Assembly: GCF_014699115.1 (NCBI RefSeq)
Contig: NZ_JACXAD010000022.1
Coordinates: 1 to 64,000 of the forward strand
Source of the DNA: Hymenobacter montanus
Lineage (GTDB): Bacteria; Bacteroidota; Bacteroidia; Cytophagales; Hymenobacteraceae
DNA length: 64,000 nt
Direction: 5' to 3'
The translations under genes and the position numbers were made by a program. Each line of letters starts with the position of its first letter. Within the stretch, counting starts at the first letter, position 1. Below, piece after piece: positions 1-8,078 of the stretch. Below the pieces are notes generated by a model. It saw nothing but the letters and a program-made list of their open reading frames with translations. It had not been told where the DNA came from and searched no databases.

Positions 1-287
1 CCCCGAGCCCTCCGCGGCCGGCAAGCCGAGCAAAAAGACTTCAACCACCCCCCCCCCGGCCTTTTCTTACCCAATTTAAAACGGCGCCCCCCCGCCCCGC
101 CCAGAAGCGGCGCCACGACAGAAAAGCCGCGCCACCACTATGCTTCCGAACAACTCATTCCCGGATTCAACAGAATAAGCAAACCGGGGTACCACAAAGC
201 CCAGCCAGCCCTTAGCTTCGCTGACGGGCCCCACCCTGACGCAGACGACCACCAAAAAATCGTGTACTTCGTTTAATTCGTAATTCT

Positions 288-719
288 ATGAAGCTACTGA
301 GCGACAGCATCGCCGACGACGCCGACTTCTTCGTGGAGCAAATCCACCTGGTAGCCATCGTCTTCGACAACACCGATGACGTGACCGTGTGGGCCACCAC
401 CTATTTCGACCAGGACGCTCATTTCTTTCATCTGGCCCTGCCGTTCAAGGCCCTGGACACGCTGCTAAGCCTGACCCACGACCGGGCCGAAGCCCTGCAG
501 GAGGAAGTAGCCGACGCCCTGGCGGCCGGCGAGTGGCCCGCCCTCCTCGAATACAATTCCGACGAAGCCCCACCCGTACCCTTACCCAGCGTGGCCCTGA
601 AGCTTTCGGTAACCTACCCCGCCCTGGAAGATGGCGAAACTGCTGACGAAGCCCCCGACGACCCCCAGCCGCACAACATCTTCTACCTCGAAGGCGTGTT
701 TGTGCGCCTCGACTCCTAA
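288..719 (+). CDS. hypothetical protein, 143 aa
   Basis: An ATG-started open frame with the GC-rich codon use of its neighbours. The product is acidic, with an Asp-rich N-terminus and a Glu/Asp-rich C-terminal third, and has no signal peptide or membrane segment. It is a soluble cytoplasmic protein of no family I recognise. It stands alone, about 90 bases before the next gene on the same strand, so it may or may not share a transcript with the hydrolase that follows. The preceding 287 bases hold no gene I can support. Confidence 0.6.
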   Translation: MKLLSDSIADDADFFVEQIHLVAIVFDNTDDVTVWATTYFDQDAHFFHLALPFKALDTLLSLTHDRAEALQEEVADALAAGEWPALLEYNSDEAPPVPLPSVALKLSVTYPALEDGETADEAPDDPQPHNIFYLEGVFVRLDS

Positions 720-809
720 CCTAACAGCCCGTAGCGGTTTCCAGCCTTCGGCGTAGATCTTTGTATAATAATAATCCCGCCTCACGCGCGGCGAAGGTAG
801 CCACCGCCT

Positions 810-1493
810 ATGCTCCCGGTACCCATCTTCTACTTAATTCCGGGGCTGGGCGCTGATGGGCGGGTGTTTCACTACTTGCGCTTGCAGGGCGAAGTGCACG
901 TGCTGCATTGGCTACCTCCGCACGGCGCTCGCGAGCCACTGCCGCACTATGCCGCGCGCCTCGCGGCGGCCGTGCCGGTAGAGCAAGCCTGCTGGCTGGT
1001 TGGGGTCTCCTTTGGCGGCGTGCTGGCGCTGGCCCTGGGCGAGCTGCGCCCCCTGGCCCGGGTGGTACTCATTTCCAGCTTGGCGAGTCCGCGCGAGTTG
1101 CCGTGGGTGGCTAACCTGGCCCGTGCCACGGGGCTGCATCGGCTGCTGCCCATGCGCTGGCTGGCGCTCGGGCCGCGCGTAGCCCAGTGGTTTTTTAGTG
1201 TCGAGAACGACGCGGAGTACCAGCTGCTCCGCGCCATTATCCGCGACACCGACCTGCGGCTGGCGCGCTGGGCCATTGGGCAAATCGTGCATTGGTCGGG
1301 TAGTTCTGGCATCCCGGTTGCCCGCATCCACGGGACGCACGACCGGCTACTGCCCCGGGGTGCGGCGCACAGCCACTACCAGCTCCCCGGGGGCCATTTC
1401 ATCATTGTCAGCCGCGCGGTTGAGATAAGCCAGCTACTGAACTACTTAGCTGCCCCAGCTGCTTTCGCTCCGCAACCCGCCCCGACGGGTTAA
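810..1493 (+). CDS. alpha/beta hydrolase
   Basis: A 227-aa single-domain alpha/beta hydrolase of unknown substrate. The nucleophile elbow GVSFGG puts the catalytic Ser near residue 67. An HGTHD segment supplies the acid, and a GGHF segment near the C-terminus supplies the His, so the triad is complete. An oxyanion-type PGLGADGR stretch is at the N-terminus. There is no signal peptide, so it is probably cytosolic. It ends 28 bases before the cyclase-family gene, and the two may be cotranscribed. The family covers esterases, thioesterases and lactonases, and the sequence does not decide between them. Confidence 0.8.
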   Translation: MLPVPIFYLIPGLGADGRVFHYLRLQGEVHVLHWLPPHGAREPLPHYAARLAAAVPVEQACWLVGVSFGGVLALALGELRPLARVVLISSLASPRELPWVANLARATGLHRLLPMRWLALGPRVAQWFFSVENDAEYQLLRAIIRDTDLRLARWAIGQIVHWSGSSGIPVARIHGTHDRLLPRGAAHSHYQLPGGHFIIVSRAVEISQLLNYLAAPAAFAPQPAPTG

Positions 1494-1521
1494 TCACTCA
1501 CTGTTCATCGTCCATCATCCC

Positions 1522-2313
1522 GTGCAAGCCACCTTCCCTTACGCCGGCCGCCTCTACACCTACGACCCCGCCGCGCCCCTTGACGTTTCCCTGCCCCTGG
1601 CCCCCGGTGCAGACCAAGTGAGTTGCTTCTGGGCCGAGCCCGTGCAGTTTGATACCATTCGAGTGGGCTCCTTCGTGGGCAGCGTGGCCCTTGGCGGCAG
1701 CACCAACTACCAGCGCGTCCACGTCACGCCCCACGGCAACGGCACCCACACTGAGTGCTACGGCCACATCGCGCCCGACCCTGCCGCTACGCTTAACCAG
1801 TGCCTGCGGCGCTTCCTGTTCGTGGCCCGGCTGGTAAGCGTAGCCCCCCGTGCCCAGCCCAACGGCGACCTGGTGGTGATGCTGGCCGATGTGCAAGCCG
1901 CCCTGGCAAGCCAAGCCGACGGCTCGGTGCCCGAAGCGCTGGTTTTGCGCACCTTACCCAACGACCCGGCCAAGCGCAGCCGACACTACTCCGGCACCAA
2001 CCCACCCTACGTTGAGCCGGCCCTGGCCCATTTTCTGGTGGCGCAGCACGTTCAGCATCTCCTGCTCGACCTGCCCAGCGTCGACCGGGAAGAAGATGCC
2101 GGGCAACTGCTGGCCCACCACGCTTTTTGGCGGTATCCTGCCCAGCCGCGCTGCGGGGCCACCATCACCGAGCTGATTTTCGTACCCGACGAAGTAGCGG
2201 ATGGCCTCTATCTGCTCAACATTCAGATAACCAGCCTTGAGCTGGACGCCAGTCCCAGCAAGCCGGTCCTCTACAAGCTAAGCCCGATGCCTCCGCCTCC
2301 GCCGGGGCCCTGA
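1522..2313 (+). CDS. cyclase-family (kynurenine formamidase-like) metal hydrolase
   Basis: A 263-aa protein with the metal-binding signature of the cyclase/arylformamidase family. The motif HGNGTHTECYGH, around residues 74-85, matches HxGTHxDxxxH with Glu in place of Asp. Family members hydrolyse amides or lactones such as N-formylkynurenine with bound Zn or Mn. No tryptophan-degradation genes lie nearby, so the substrate is open. The start taken is GTG at 1522, directly after the upstream hydrolase; no good ATG lies close. The frame is uninterrupted to a Pro-rich C-terminus. Confidence 0.75.
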   Translation: MQATFPYAGRLYTYDPAAPLDVSLPLAPGADQVSCFWAEPVQFDTIRVGSFVGSVALGGSTNYQRVHVTPHGNGTHTECYGHIAPDPAATLNQCLRRFLFVARLVSVAPRAQPNGDLVVMLADVQAALASQADGSVPEALVLRTLPNDPAKRSRHYSGTNPPYVEPALAHFLVAQHVQHLLLDLPSVDREEDAGQLLAHHAFWRYPAQPRCGATITELIFVPDEVADGLYLLNIQITSLELDASPSKPVLYKLSPMPPPPPGP

Positions 2314-2603
2314 GTTCATCCCTGATTAGTAGCTCGCCGGGCCCGGCTCTCCTTGGGCCTGCACATTACATTAAGCAAACCGGAACTTACCCGGCCGGGT
2401 ACAGCCCTACAAGGATTCGGTGGGGTTTCACCAGCTACCTCAAGTACACCACCCTGAAAAATGCGTTAATCTCGTAGCTATCAAGGCGGCAATTACTCCG
2501 ATGTCTGGACCGGCCTTGCTTCTTGACCTACCAGTGCCGGACTGCCAGCCTTGGGCCTGGGCTCGCTAGCCAGTTTATGCCTAAGCCTAGCGGCACTACG
2601 CAG

Positions 2604-2633
2604 AAAGGGCTGCCCGGTGAGGAGCAGCCCTTT
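2604..2633 (-). terminator. intrinsic terminator of rplU-rpmA
   Basis: A perfect 10-bp stem (AAAGGGCTGC/GCAGCCCTTT) lies about 25 bases beyond the rpmA stop on the minus strand. The rest of 2314-2603 shows no gene or clear repeat. Confidence 0.6.
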
Positions 2634-2657
2634 ATCCAGTAAGGGGTATGGCGGCAA

Positions 2658-2933
2658 TTAAGCCGGTACCGATACTACTTCGCGGGGAATTACCGTAACG
2701 AACGACCGGTCTTTGCGGCCTTTGCGGAACTGTACTTCACCGTCGACCAAGGCAAACAGCGTGTGGTCCTTGCCCATGCCTACGTTTTCGCCGGGGTGGT
2801 GCTTGGTGCCGCGCTGACGCACGATGATGTTACCGGCAACGAGGGCCTGGCCCCCGAAAATTTTCACGCCGAGACGTTTGGAATGCGATTCGCGGCCGTT
2901 GTTGGACGAGCCGACACCTTTCTTGTGAGCCAT
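2658..2933 (-). CDS. rpmA: 50S ribosomal protein L27
   Basis: A 91-aa protein with the full L27 signature: MAHKKGVGSSNNGRES at the N-terminus, the KxxGGQ segment, and GTKHHPGENVGMGKDHTLFA in the core. L27 sits at the peptidyl-transferase centre of the 50S subunit, and its N-terminal tail reaches the tRNA acceptor ends. It is downstream of rplU on the minus strand, the usual bacterial order. The roughly 100-base gap between the two genes is filled by an AT-rich inverted repeat, which is odd for this tight operon. The N-terminus starts directly with the mature-type sequence, with no Firmicute-type cleavable extension. Confidence 0.98.
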   Translation of the reverse strand: MAHKKGVGSSNNGRESHSKRLGVKIFGGQALVAGNIIVRQRGTKHHPGENVGMGKDHTLFALVDGEVQFRKGRKDRSFVTVIPREVVSVPA

Positions 2934-2940
2934 ATTTTTT

Positions 2941-3033
2941 GGAATTAAAAATTAAAAATGAGGAATTAAAAATCTGCTGAAGACTAAGCTCGAACAACTT
3001 TTAATTTTTAATTCTCAATTTTTAATTGGAATT
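2941..3033. repeat. AT-rich palindromic repeat, copy 1
   Basis: The arms AATTAAAAATTAAAAATG and CAATTTTTAATT, with internal ATTTTTAATT repeats, form an imperfect inverted repeat in the rplU-rpmA gap. The same arms recur at 12484-12603 and 50739-50841. Confidence 0.75.
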
Positions 3034-3037
3034 GGCC

Positions 3038-3343
3038 TTAGCCGATGCTGTTAATCATTACTTTGGTGAACGACTGGCGGTGGCCGTTCATCTTCTGATA
3101 GCCCTTGCGGCGCTTTTTCTTGAAGACGAGCACCTTGTCGCCCTTCACGTGGGCGAGGATGGTGCCGGTTACGGCCACGTTCAACTCGGGAGTGCCGATG
3201 GTGATGGTGCCGTTGTCATCGGTCAGCAGGGCGTTGCCTAGCGTTACGGTGTCGCCGACGTTGCCGGCCAGTTTGTGAGCGTAAACGAATTTGTTGGCCT
3301 CAACCTTGGTCTGCTGGCCAGCTATGTTGACAATTGCGTACAT
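3038..3343 (-). CDS. rplU: 50S ribosomal protein L21
   Basis: A 101-aa protein starting MYAIVNIAGQQTKVE, the L21 family start, followed by LLTDDNGTITIGTPELN and the KRRKGYQKMNGHRQ segment that contacts 23S rRNA. The length is normal. It is the first gene of the rplU-rpmA pair on the minus strand, with a Bacteroidota-type promoter about 30 bases upstream. Confidence 0.98.
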   Translation of the reverse strand: MYAIVNIAGQQTKVEANKFVYAHKLAGNVGDTVTLGNALLTDDNGTITIGTPELNVAVTGTILAHVKGDKVLVFKKKRRKGYQKMNGHRQSFTKVMINSIG

Positions 3344-3375
3344 CAGCTTTCGCGGGTTTTTCTAAAATGGGAAGG

Positions 3376-3406
3376 CAAAAGTACGACTTCCGTTTGGCAT
3401 ATCCAA
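3376..3406 (-). promoter_or_regulatory. promoter of rplU-rpmA
   Basis: On the minus strand TACTTTTG (3376-3383) fits the Bacteroidota -7 element TAnnTTTG. A TTG at 3404-3406, 20 bases further upstream, fits the -33 element. The start would lie 20-30 bases before rplU. Confidence 0.55.
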
Positions 3407-3567
3407 GCCTAAGTTGTTAATCGTCATTGGCTGGCCTCCGCGGGAGCTTTCGGAACACCTTGTACGCGAATAAAACGCCGCTCCCGGACCGGGTTAGGAA
3501 ATGTAACGATTACTAAAAAAAATAGCCGTTACCTGGGTGGGGCCCGCCGTTTTGGGGACAAGTCGGT

Positions 3568-3592
3568 TTATCCACACGGAAATTGTGGATAA
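3568..3592. promoter_or_regulatory. two inverted consensus DnaA boxes upstream of nrdB
   Basis: TTATCCACA at 3568-3576 and its exact reverse complement TGTGGATAA at 3584-3592 are separated by 7 bases, and both match the DnaA-box consensus. They lie about 280 bases before nrdB. A TATATTTG that fits the -7 element is at 3753-3760, so the boxes are upstream of the probable start. E. coli nrdAB is known to be controlled by DnaA through such boxes. The same control here is inference. Confidence 0.6.
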
Positions 3593-3872
3593 GTAGGGTC
3601 CAAAGAGCCTGATTTTGAGCGTCGTTTCCTGGCCTAGCCCGTTAGACCAAGTGAAAAAAGCGGCGGATTACGCTCCTAAAAAAAGTAGCTGGAACCGGAA
3701 CATAACAAAGAAAAAACCTTAGAGGGGTGGTCATCGGCCTCGGCGGCGGACTTATATTTGGTGTTGGAACGCGACCCACCATTTTAGGGCATCAGTCAAA
3801 CATCTGCCCAAACCCGGCAGTTTAGTTTGCCGCTTTCTCCTCCGCAACTAGTCATCAAGTCCCTCAGTATTT

Positions 3873-4832
3873 ATGGAGCCTCTCCTCGCCGAAAACCCCA
3901 ACCGCTTCGTGCTTTTCCCCATCCAGAACGATGAGGTATGGCAGTTCTACAAAAAGTCGCAAGCTTCCTTCTGGACCGCCGAAGAAATCGACCTCTCGCA
4001 GGACCAGAAGGATTGGAACAGCCTGAACGACAACGAACGCCACTTCATCAAGCACGTGCTGGCCTTCTTCGCCGCCTCCGATGGAATCGTGAACGAAAAC
4101 CTGGCCGTCAACTTCATGCAGGAAGTGCAGATGCCCGAGGCCCGCTGCTTCTACGGCTTCCAGATTATGATGGAAAACATTCACAGCGAGACCTACTCCC
4201 TGCTGATTGATACCTACATCAAAGATCCCAAGGAGAAGGATTACCTCTTTAACGCCCTCGAAACGGTGCCCGCCGTGCAAAAGAAAGGTGAGTGGGCTCT
4301 GCGGTGGATCAACTCCGAGCACTTCACCGAGCGCCTCATCGCCTTCGCCGCCGTAGAAGGCATTTTCTTCTCCGGTTCGTTCTGCTCCATCTTCTGGCTG
4401 AAGAAGCGCGGCCTGATGCCCGGCCTCACCTTCTCAAATGAGCTGATTTCGCGCGACGAAGGGCTGCACTGCGACTTCGCCTGCCTGCTCTACGGCTACC
4501 TCCAAAATAAGCTGCCCGAGGAGCGCGTGCATAGCATCATTGCCGACGCCGTGCGCATCGAACAGGAATTCGTGACCGATGCCTTACCAGTGAACCTCAT
4601 CGGTATGAATGCCAAGTCGATGGCCCAGTACATCGAGTTCGTCGCCGACCGCCTGCTGGTGGCTCTCGGGTGCAGCAAAATCTACAATGTCACCAATCCC
4701 TTCGACTTCATGGAAATGATTTCGGTGCAGGGCAAAACCAACTTCTTCGAGAAGCGCGTAGCGGAGTACCAGAAAGCCGGCGTGATGAGCGAGCGCAACG
4801 ATAACGTATTCACGCTGGACGAGGATTTCTAA
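3873..4832 (+). CDS. nrdB: ribonucleoside-diphosphate reductase, beta (R2) subunit
   Basis: A 319-aa class I R2 subunit, which houses the metal cofactor and radical for reducing ribonucleoside diphosphates. The family's metal-ligand motifs are in order: the Glu/Asp of AEEIDLSQD, NERHFIKH, the ExxH of MMENIHSETYS, FAAVEGIFFSGSF, and the ExxH of SRDEGLHCDF. The C-terminal tail NDNVFTLDEDF is the R1-docking peptide, so the gene is complete. The alpha subunit gene lies 11 kb downstream rather than adjacent. A candidate -7 element is at 3753-3760, two DnaA boxes lie further upstream, and a strong terminator follows. Confidence 0.97.
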   Translation: MEPLLAENPNRFVLFPIQNDEVWQFYKKSQASFWTAEEIDLSQDQKDWNSLNDNERHFIKHVLAFFAASDGIVNENLAVNFMQEVQMPEARCFYGFQIMMENIHSETYSLLIDTYIKDPKEKDYLFNALETVPAVQKKGEWALRWINSEHFTERLIAFAAVEGIFFSGSFCSIFWLKKRGLMPGLTFSNELISRDEGLHCDFACLLYGYLQNKLPEERVHSIIADAVRIEQEFVTDALPVNLIGMNAKSMAQYIEFVADRLLVALGCSKIYNVTNPFDFMEMISVQGKTNFFEKRVAEYQKAGVMSERNDNVFTLDEDF

Positions 4833-4853
4833 GCAACTATCGTACAGAAAAGA

Positions 4854-4905
4854 GCGCCCCAAGGGGTTGGATTACGCTCTAATCCAACCCCTTGGGGCGC
4901 CTTTT
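4854..4905 (+). terminator. intrinsic terminator of nrdB
   Basis: A perfect 21-bp stem with a 5-base loop (4854-4874 and 4880-4900) is followed by CTTTTT. It begins 21 bases after the nrdB stop. Confidence 0.92.
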
Positions 4906-5684
4906 TAACTGCCCGTGCAAAAGTAAACGTATCAATCAAGCTGTCATACTGAGCTCGCCCCAGCATCTCGCGTGTAGGAGTAACTCAATCGCTGAATGAA
5001 GCCAGATGCTTGTCCACAGTGGTCTTCGTTTTGGCCTCCGGGAACGCCAGGGGACTAGGCCCGATCTTGTACGTTTAGTGATGATGGTCCCTCTTTACTA
5101 CTCTGGCTGCTCATCACTTTGGGCTTGCGATGATGATAAGCTGATCCGGCATGGTTCAGCACAACTGTCGTAGTGCCACGATGCTACTTGGGCCTAACAG
5201 TCGCAAGGGCGACAGCTTGGCGCCATAAGCTATATTGGTTTTTAAAGTGAATTTGTTGATTATATACAAGCTCTGAGCTAATGTGTTGTATGCTCAGTGC
5301 AGAAAGTGCGCCCTCTTCTTACCTCAATTATTAGGCTTTGCCAGTCTTTTGAAAGTCTGATTTTGTTAAATTTATACTGCTGATAATAAAATATATAAAG
5401 CAGGCAAAGGGCCCTAATAACCCTTGCCGTAATGTCCCTGATTACGTAATTTAGTTCTTGCCAGTCTTGAGGCCGCACCTAGTTTTGGTGTAGACATAAA
5501 AAGGCCAGGCCGGGAGCGGGGTGCTTTTCTGGCAAAATGCTGGGACCATGCAGGTAGCTGATTTTAGCCCAAATCAAGGTAGCTTTAGTTTAAGATTGAC
5601 CAGTGCAGCTGCTCTCAATAACACTTTGCTTAACGCCTGACCTTCTGCTGCCGCGCTTCGTCACTTATCAAACACCCGTCGCTT
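4906..5684. other. non-coding stretch before the lipid operon
   Basis: I can support no gene here. A piece near 4941-4983 (TCATACTGAGC followed by CATCTCGCGTG) looks like an interspersed intergenic repeat of this genus. The part from 5230 to 5480 is clearly AT-richer than its surroundings. A 66-codon minus-strand frame there (5278-5478) has no recognisable features and I do not call it. Confidence 0.4.
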
Positions 5685-6299
5685 ATGCCTTCCATTTACG
5701 AGTTGAAGCCCAGGTTTCAGCAGTTGCTACGGCCTTTGGCGACGTTCCTCTACCGGGCTGGTATTACGGCCAATGGCGTAACGGTGGCGGCCCTGTTGGC
5801 CGCGCTGGCCTACGGGGCGTGGCTGTTCCTGGCCCCCACCAGCCGCTGGGCCTTGGGCCTGTTGCCCACTTTTTTATTCATGCGCATGGCGCTTAATGCC
5901 ATCGACGGTATGCTGGCCCGCGAGTTTGGGCAGCAAAGCAAGCTCGGAGCGGTGCTCAACGAGGGCAGCGACGTCGTGGCCGACGCCGCCCTGTATGCGC
6001 CCTTCGCCCTGCTGCCGGGCGTGCATGCCGGGCTGGTGCTGCTGGTGGTGTTCCTGGCCGGGCTCAGTGAGTTCATCGGGGTGCTGGGCCAGGTGGTAGG
6101 AGGGGGGCGGCGCTACGATGGTCCGTGCGGCAAGAGCGACCGGGCTTTTGCCTTCGGAACAATGGCGCTGCTCCTGAGCCTGGGCCTGCCGGTACAGCCT
6201 TATCTTAACTACGTTTTCGGATCGCTAGCCTTACTACTGATTCTTACCGTGTGGAACCGGGCCCGTCAGGCCTTGCGCGTTTCCTCGCTAACCGCCTAA
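5685..6299 (+). CDS. CDP-alcohol phosphatidyltransferase (YnbA-like)
   Basis: A 204-aa polytopic membrane protein with a CDP-alcohol phosphatidyltransferase core: NAIDGMLAR at residues 71-79, then Gly88 and LNEGSD at 91-96. Against the family pattern DxxDGxxAR-x8-GxxxDxxxD, the first and third Asp are Asn (Asn71, Asn92); Asp74 and Asp96 are kept. By the family it would join an alcohol head group to a CDP-diacylglycerol-type donor. It is the first gene of a run ending only 4 bases before the CDP-DAG synthase gene. The order and sizes match E. coli ynbA-ynbB-ynbC-ynbD, whose product lipid is unknown. Confidence 0.85.
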   Translation: MPSIYELKPRFQQLLRPLATFLYRAGITANGVTVAALLAALAYGAWLFLAPTSRWALGLLPTFLFMRMALNAIDGMLAREFGQQSKLGAVLNEGSDVVADAALYAPFALLPGVHAGLVLLVVFLAGLSEFIGVLGQVVGGGRRYDGPCGKSDRAFAFGTMALLLSLGLPVQPYLNYVFGSLALLLILTVWNRARQALRVSSLTA

Positions 6300-6303
6300 G
6301 AAT

Positions 6304-7236
6304 GTGACTGATTTGCTTTCTTACGCTTTTGGCAGTATCGTCATCCTGCTGGTGACGGCCTCCCTGACCGTGGCCACGCTAATGCGGCTGCACCCGGCAC
6401 GCAGCTACGTGGAGCTGAAGCTGCGCATCCAAACCTGGTGGTGGCTGACGGCCGGCCTGTTCCTGGCCCTGAGCTTCAACCGGGGGGTGGCCCTCGTGAT
6501 GATGACCTTGGTGAGCTTTCTGGCTTTCAAAGAGTTCATCTCCCTGATTTCGACGCGACCCATCGACAACGCCGTGCTGATTCTGGCTTACCTGGCCATT
6601 CCGGTGCAGTACCTGTGGGTGCACATCGCGTGGTACGGGATGTTCATCATCTTCATCCCGGTTTACGTGTTTTTGCTCCTGCCGCTGCGCATGGTCATCG
6701 CCGGCGAAACCCGCGGCTTCCTGCGGGCCGTCGGCACCCTGCACTGGGGCCTGATGACCACGGTATTCAGCATCAGCCACATGGCGTATCTGCTGGTGCT
6801 GCCGGCCCACGCCGGCGCCCATGGTGAAGTACGGGGGGAGATGCTGGTCTTCTTTCTGCTCGTACTCACCCAGATCAACGACGTGGCGCAGTTCCTCTGG
6901 GGCAAGATGTTGGGTCGGCACAAGGTGGCCCCCAAGGTGAGCCCCAACAAAACCCTGGAGGGTCTGCTGGGCGGCGTAGCCACTACTACCCTGTTGGCCT
7001 GGCTGCTAGGGTCGTGGTTTACGCCCATGAGCCCGCTGTACTCAGCCCTGGCCGGGGTGCTCATCAGCTTATTTGGATTCACCGGCGATGTGGTGATTTC
7101 GGCCGTCAAGCGCGACATTGGCGTAAAAGATTCCGGCAGCCTGCTGCCTGGTCACGGCGGCGTCCTCGACCGGCTCGACTCGCTGACTTACACGGCGCCC
7201 CTGTTTTTTCACTACCTCTATTACCTGTATTACTAG
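6304..7236 (+). CDS. phosphatidate cytidylyltransferase (CdsA/YnbB-like)
   Basis: A 310-aa protein with about eight membrane segments and the CdsA signature at its C-terminus: the SAVKRDIGVKDSG segment followed by LLPGHGGVLDRLDSL. CdsA enzymes make CDP-diacylglycerol from phosphatidate and CTP. The start is GTG at 6304, 4 bases after the upstream stop, and plsC starts 3 bases after this gene, so the three are surely one operon. As the second CDP-lipid gene in a set with a dedicated transferase, it probably supplies the donor for that transferase rather than acting as the housekeeping CdsA. Confidence 0.88.
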   Translation: MTDLLSYAFGSIVILLVTASLTVATLMRLHPARSYVELKLRIQTWWWLTAGLFLALSFNRGVALVMMTLVSFLAFKEFISLISTRPIDNAVLILAYLAIPVQYLWVHIAWYGMFIIFIPVYVFLLLPLRMVIAGETRGFLRAVGTLHWGLMTTVFSISHMAYLLVLPAHAGAHGEVRGEMLVFFLLVLTQINDVAQFLWGKMLGRHKVAPKVSPNKTLEGLLGGVATTTLLAWLLGSWFTPMSPLYSALAGVLISLFGFTGDVVISAVKRDIGVKDSGSLLPGHGGVLDRLDSLTYTAPLFFHYLYYLYY

Positions 7237-7239
7237 GCC

Positions 7240-7908
7240 ATGCGCGGGGTATTGAGCAAGTCGTTGCGGCTACTGTTCATGGTGTGCGTGGCCTATCCGG
7301 TAGTGCTGCTGTGGCTGGGCATTCATGTGCGGCACCGGGAGCGGCTGCCCCGGAAAGGGCCCGCCATTATCGCGGCCAACCATAACAGCCACCTCGATAT
7401 CCTGACCCTGCTCTCGCTGTTTCCGCTGTTCAGCATTCCAAACGTTCAGACCGCGGCGGCGGCTGATTATTTCTTCAAAACGCGGTGGCTGAAGTGGTTT
7501 TCGCTGCACGTCATCGGCATCATCCCGGTGGTGCGGGGCCAGGGCCCGGCCAATCACGAAAACCAGGACCCGCTCACTGATTGCTACCGGGCCCTGGAAG
7601 CCGGCAAGGTGCTACTGATTTTCCCCGAAGGTACCCGGGGGGAGCCCGAGCAACTGGCCGAGCTGAAGCCCGGCATCTGGTACCTGGCCAAACGCTTTCC
7701 GCACGTGCCGGTGGTGCCCGTATACCTGCACGGCCTGGGCCGGGCCATGCCCAAAGGCGCCCTGATTGCGGTGCCATTCTACGCGAAAGTAGTCGTAGGC
7801 AAGGCGCTGAGTTGGGTCGACGATAAAACGGCCTTCATGAACTCCCTACGCGACCAGTTCAATAAGCTCAAGCTCAAGGTGTGCATTCCTGTCGAAGACG
7901 ATGAGTAG
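7240..7908 (+). CDS. 1-acyl-glycerol-3-phosphate acyltransferase (PlsC family)
   Basis: A 222-aa PlsC-family acyltransferase. An N-terminal membrane segment (about residues 10-28) is followed by the catalytic NHNSHLD (His48, Asp53), then FPEGTRGEPEQ as the glycerophosphate-binding EGTR motif, and VPVVPVYLHG. It is expected to add the second acyl chain to lysophosphatidate, giving the substrate for the CDP-DAG synthase 3 bases upstream. The E. coli ynb set has no such gene, so it is an addition here. Known PlsC relatives also acylate other lysolipids. Confidence 0.88.
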   Translation: MRGVLSKSLRLLFMVCVAYPVVLLWLGIHVRHRERLPRKGPAIIAANHNSHLDILTLLSLFPLFSIPNVQTAAAADYFFKTRWLKWFSLHVIGIIPVVRGQGPANHENQDPLTDCYRALEAGKVLLIFPEGTRGEPEQLAELKPGIWYLAKRFPHVPVVPVYLHGLGRAMPKGALIAVPFYAKVVVGKALSWVDDKTAFMNSLRDQFNKLKLKVCIPVEDDE

Positions 7909-8078
7909 CGCTGCGACCCCACCCCCGGCCCCTCCCCTCCGGGAGAGGGGTGCCAGACGACTGCTCCACTAGAACACCCCCCTCCCCCGGAGGGGGGCCT
8001 AACGGCCGGAGCATCAACTCCAATTCCTTGAAAACAACTAACAATCACTACCAGCACTTAACCCTCAACCCGTCCCCA

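Noticed and set aside
912..1340. Long minus-strand frames opposite the first hydrolase, and similar long antisense frames in nrdA (15988-16584, 16687-18264)
   Set aside because: They mirror GC-rich codons of the plus-strand genes, have no family motifs and no start context. They are shadows.
5278..5478. 66-aa minus-strand frame in the AT-rich gap
   Set aside because: The composition fits random AT-rich sequence, with no motif and no neighbour to support it.
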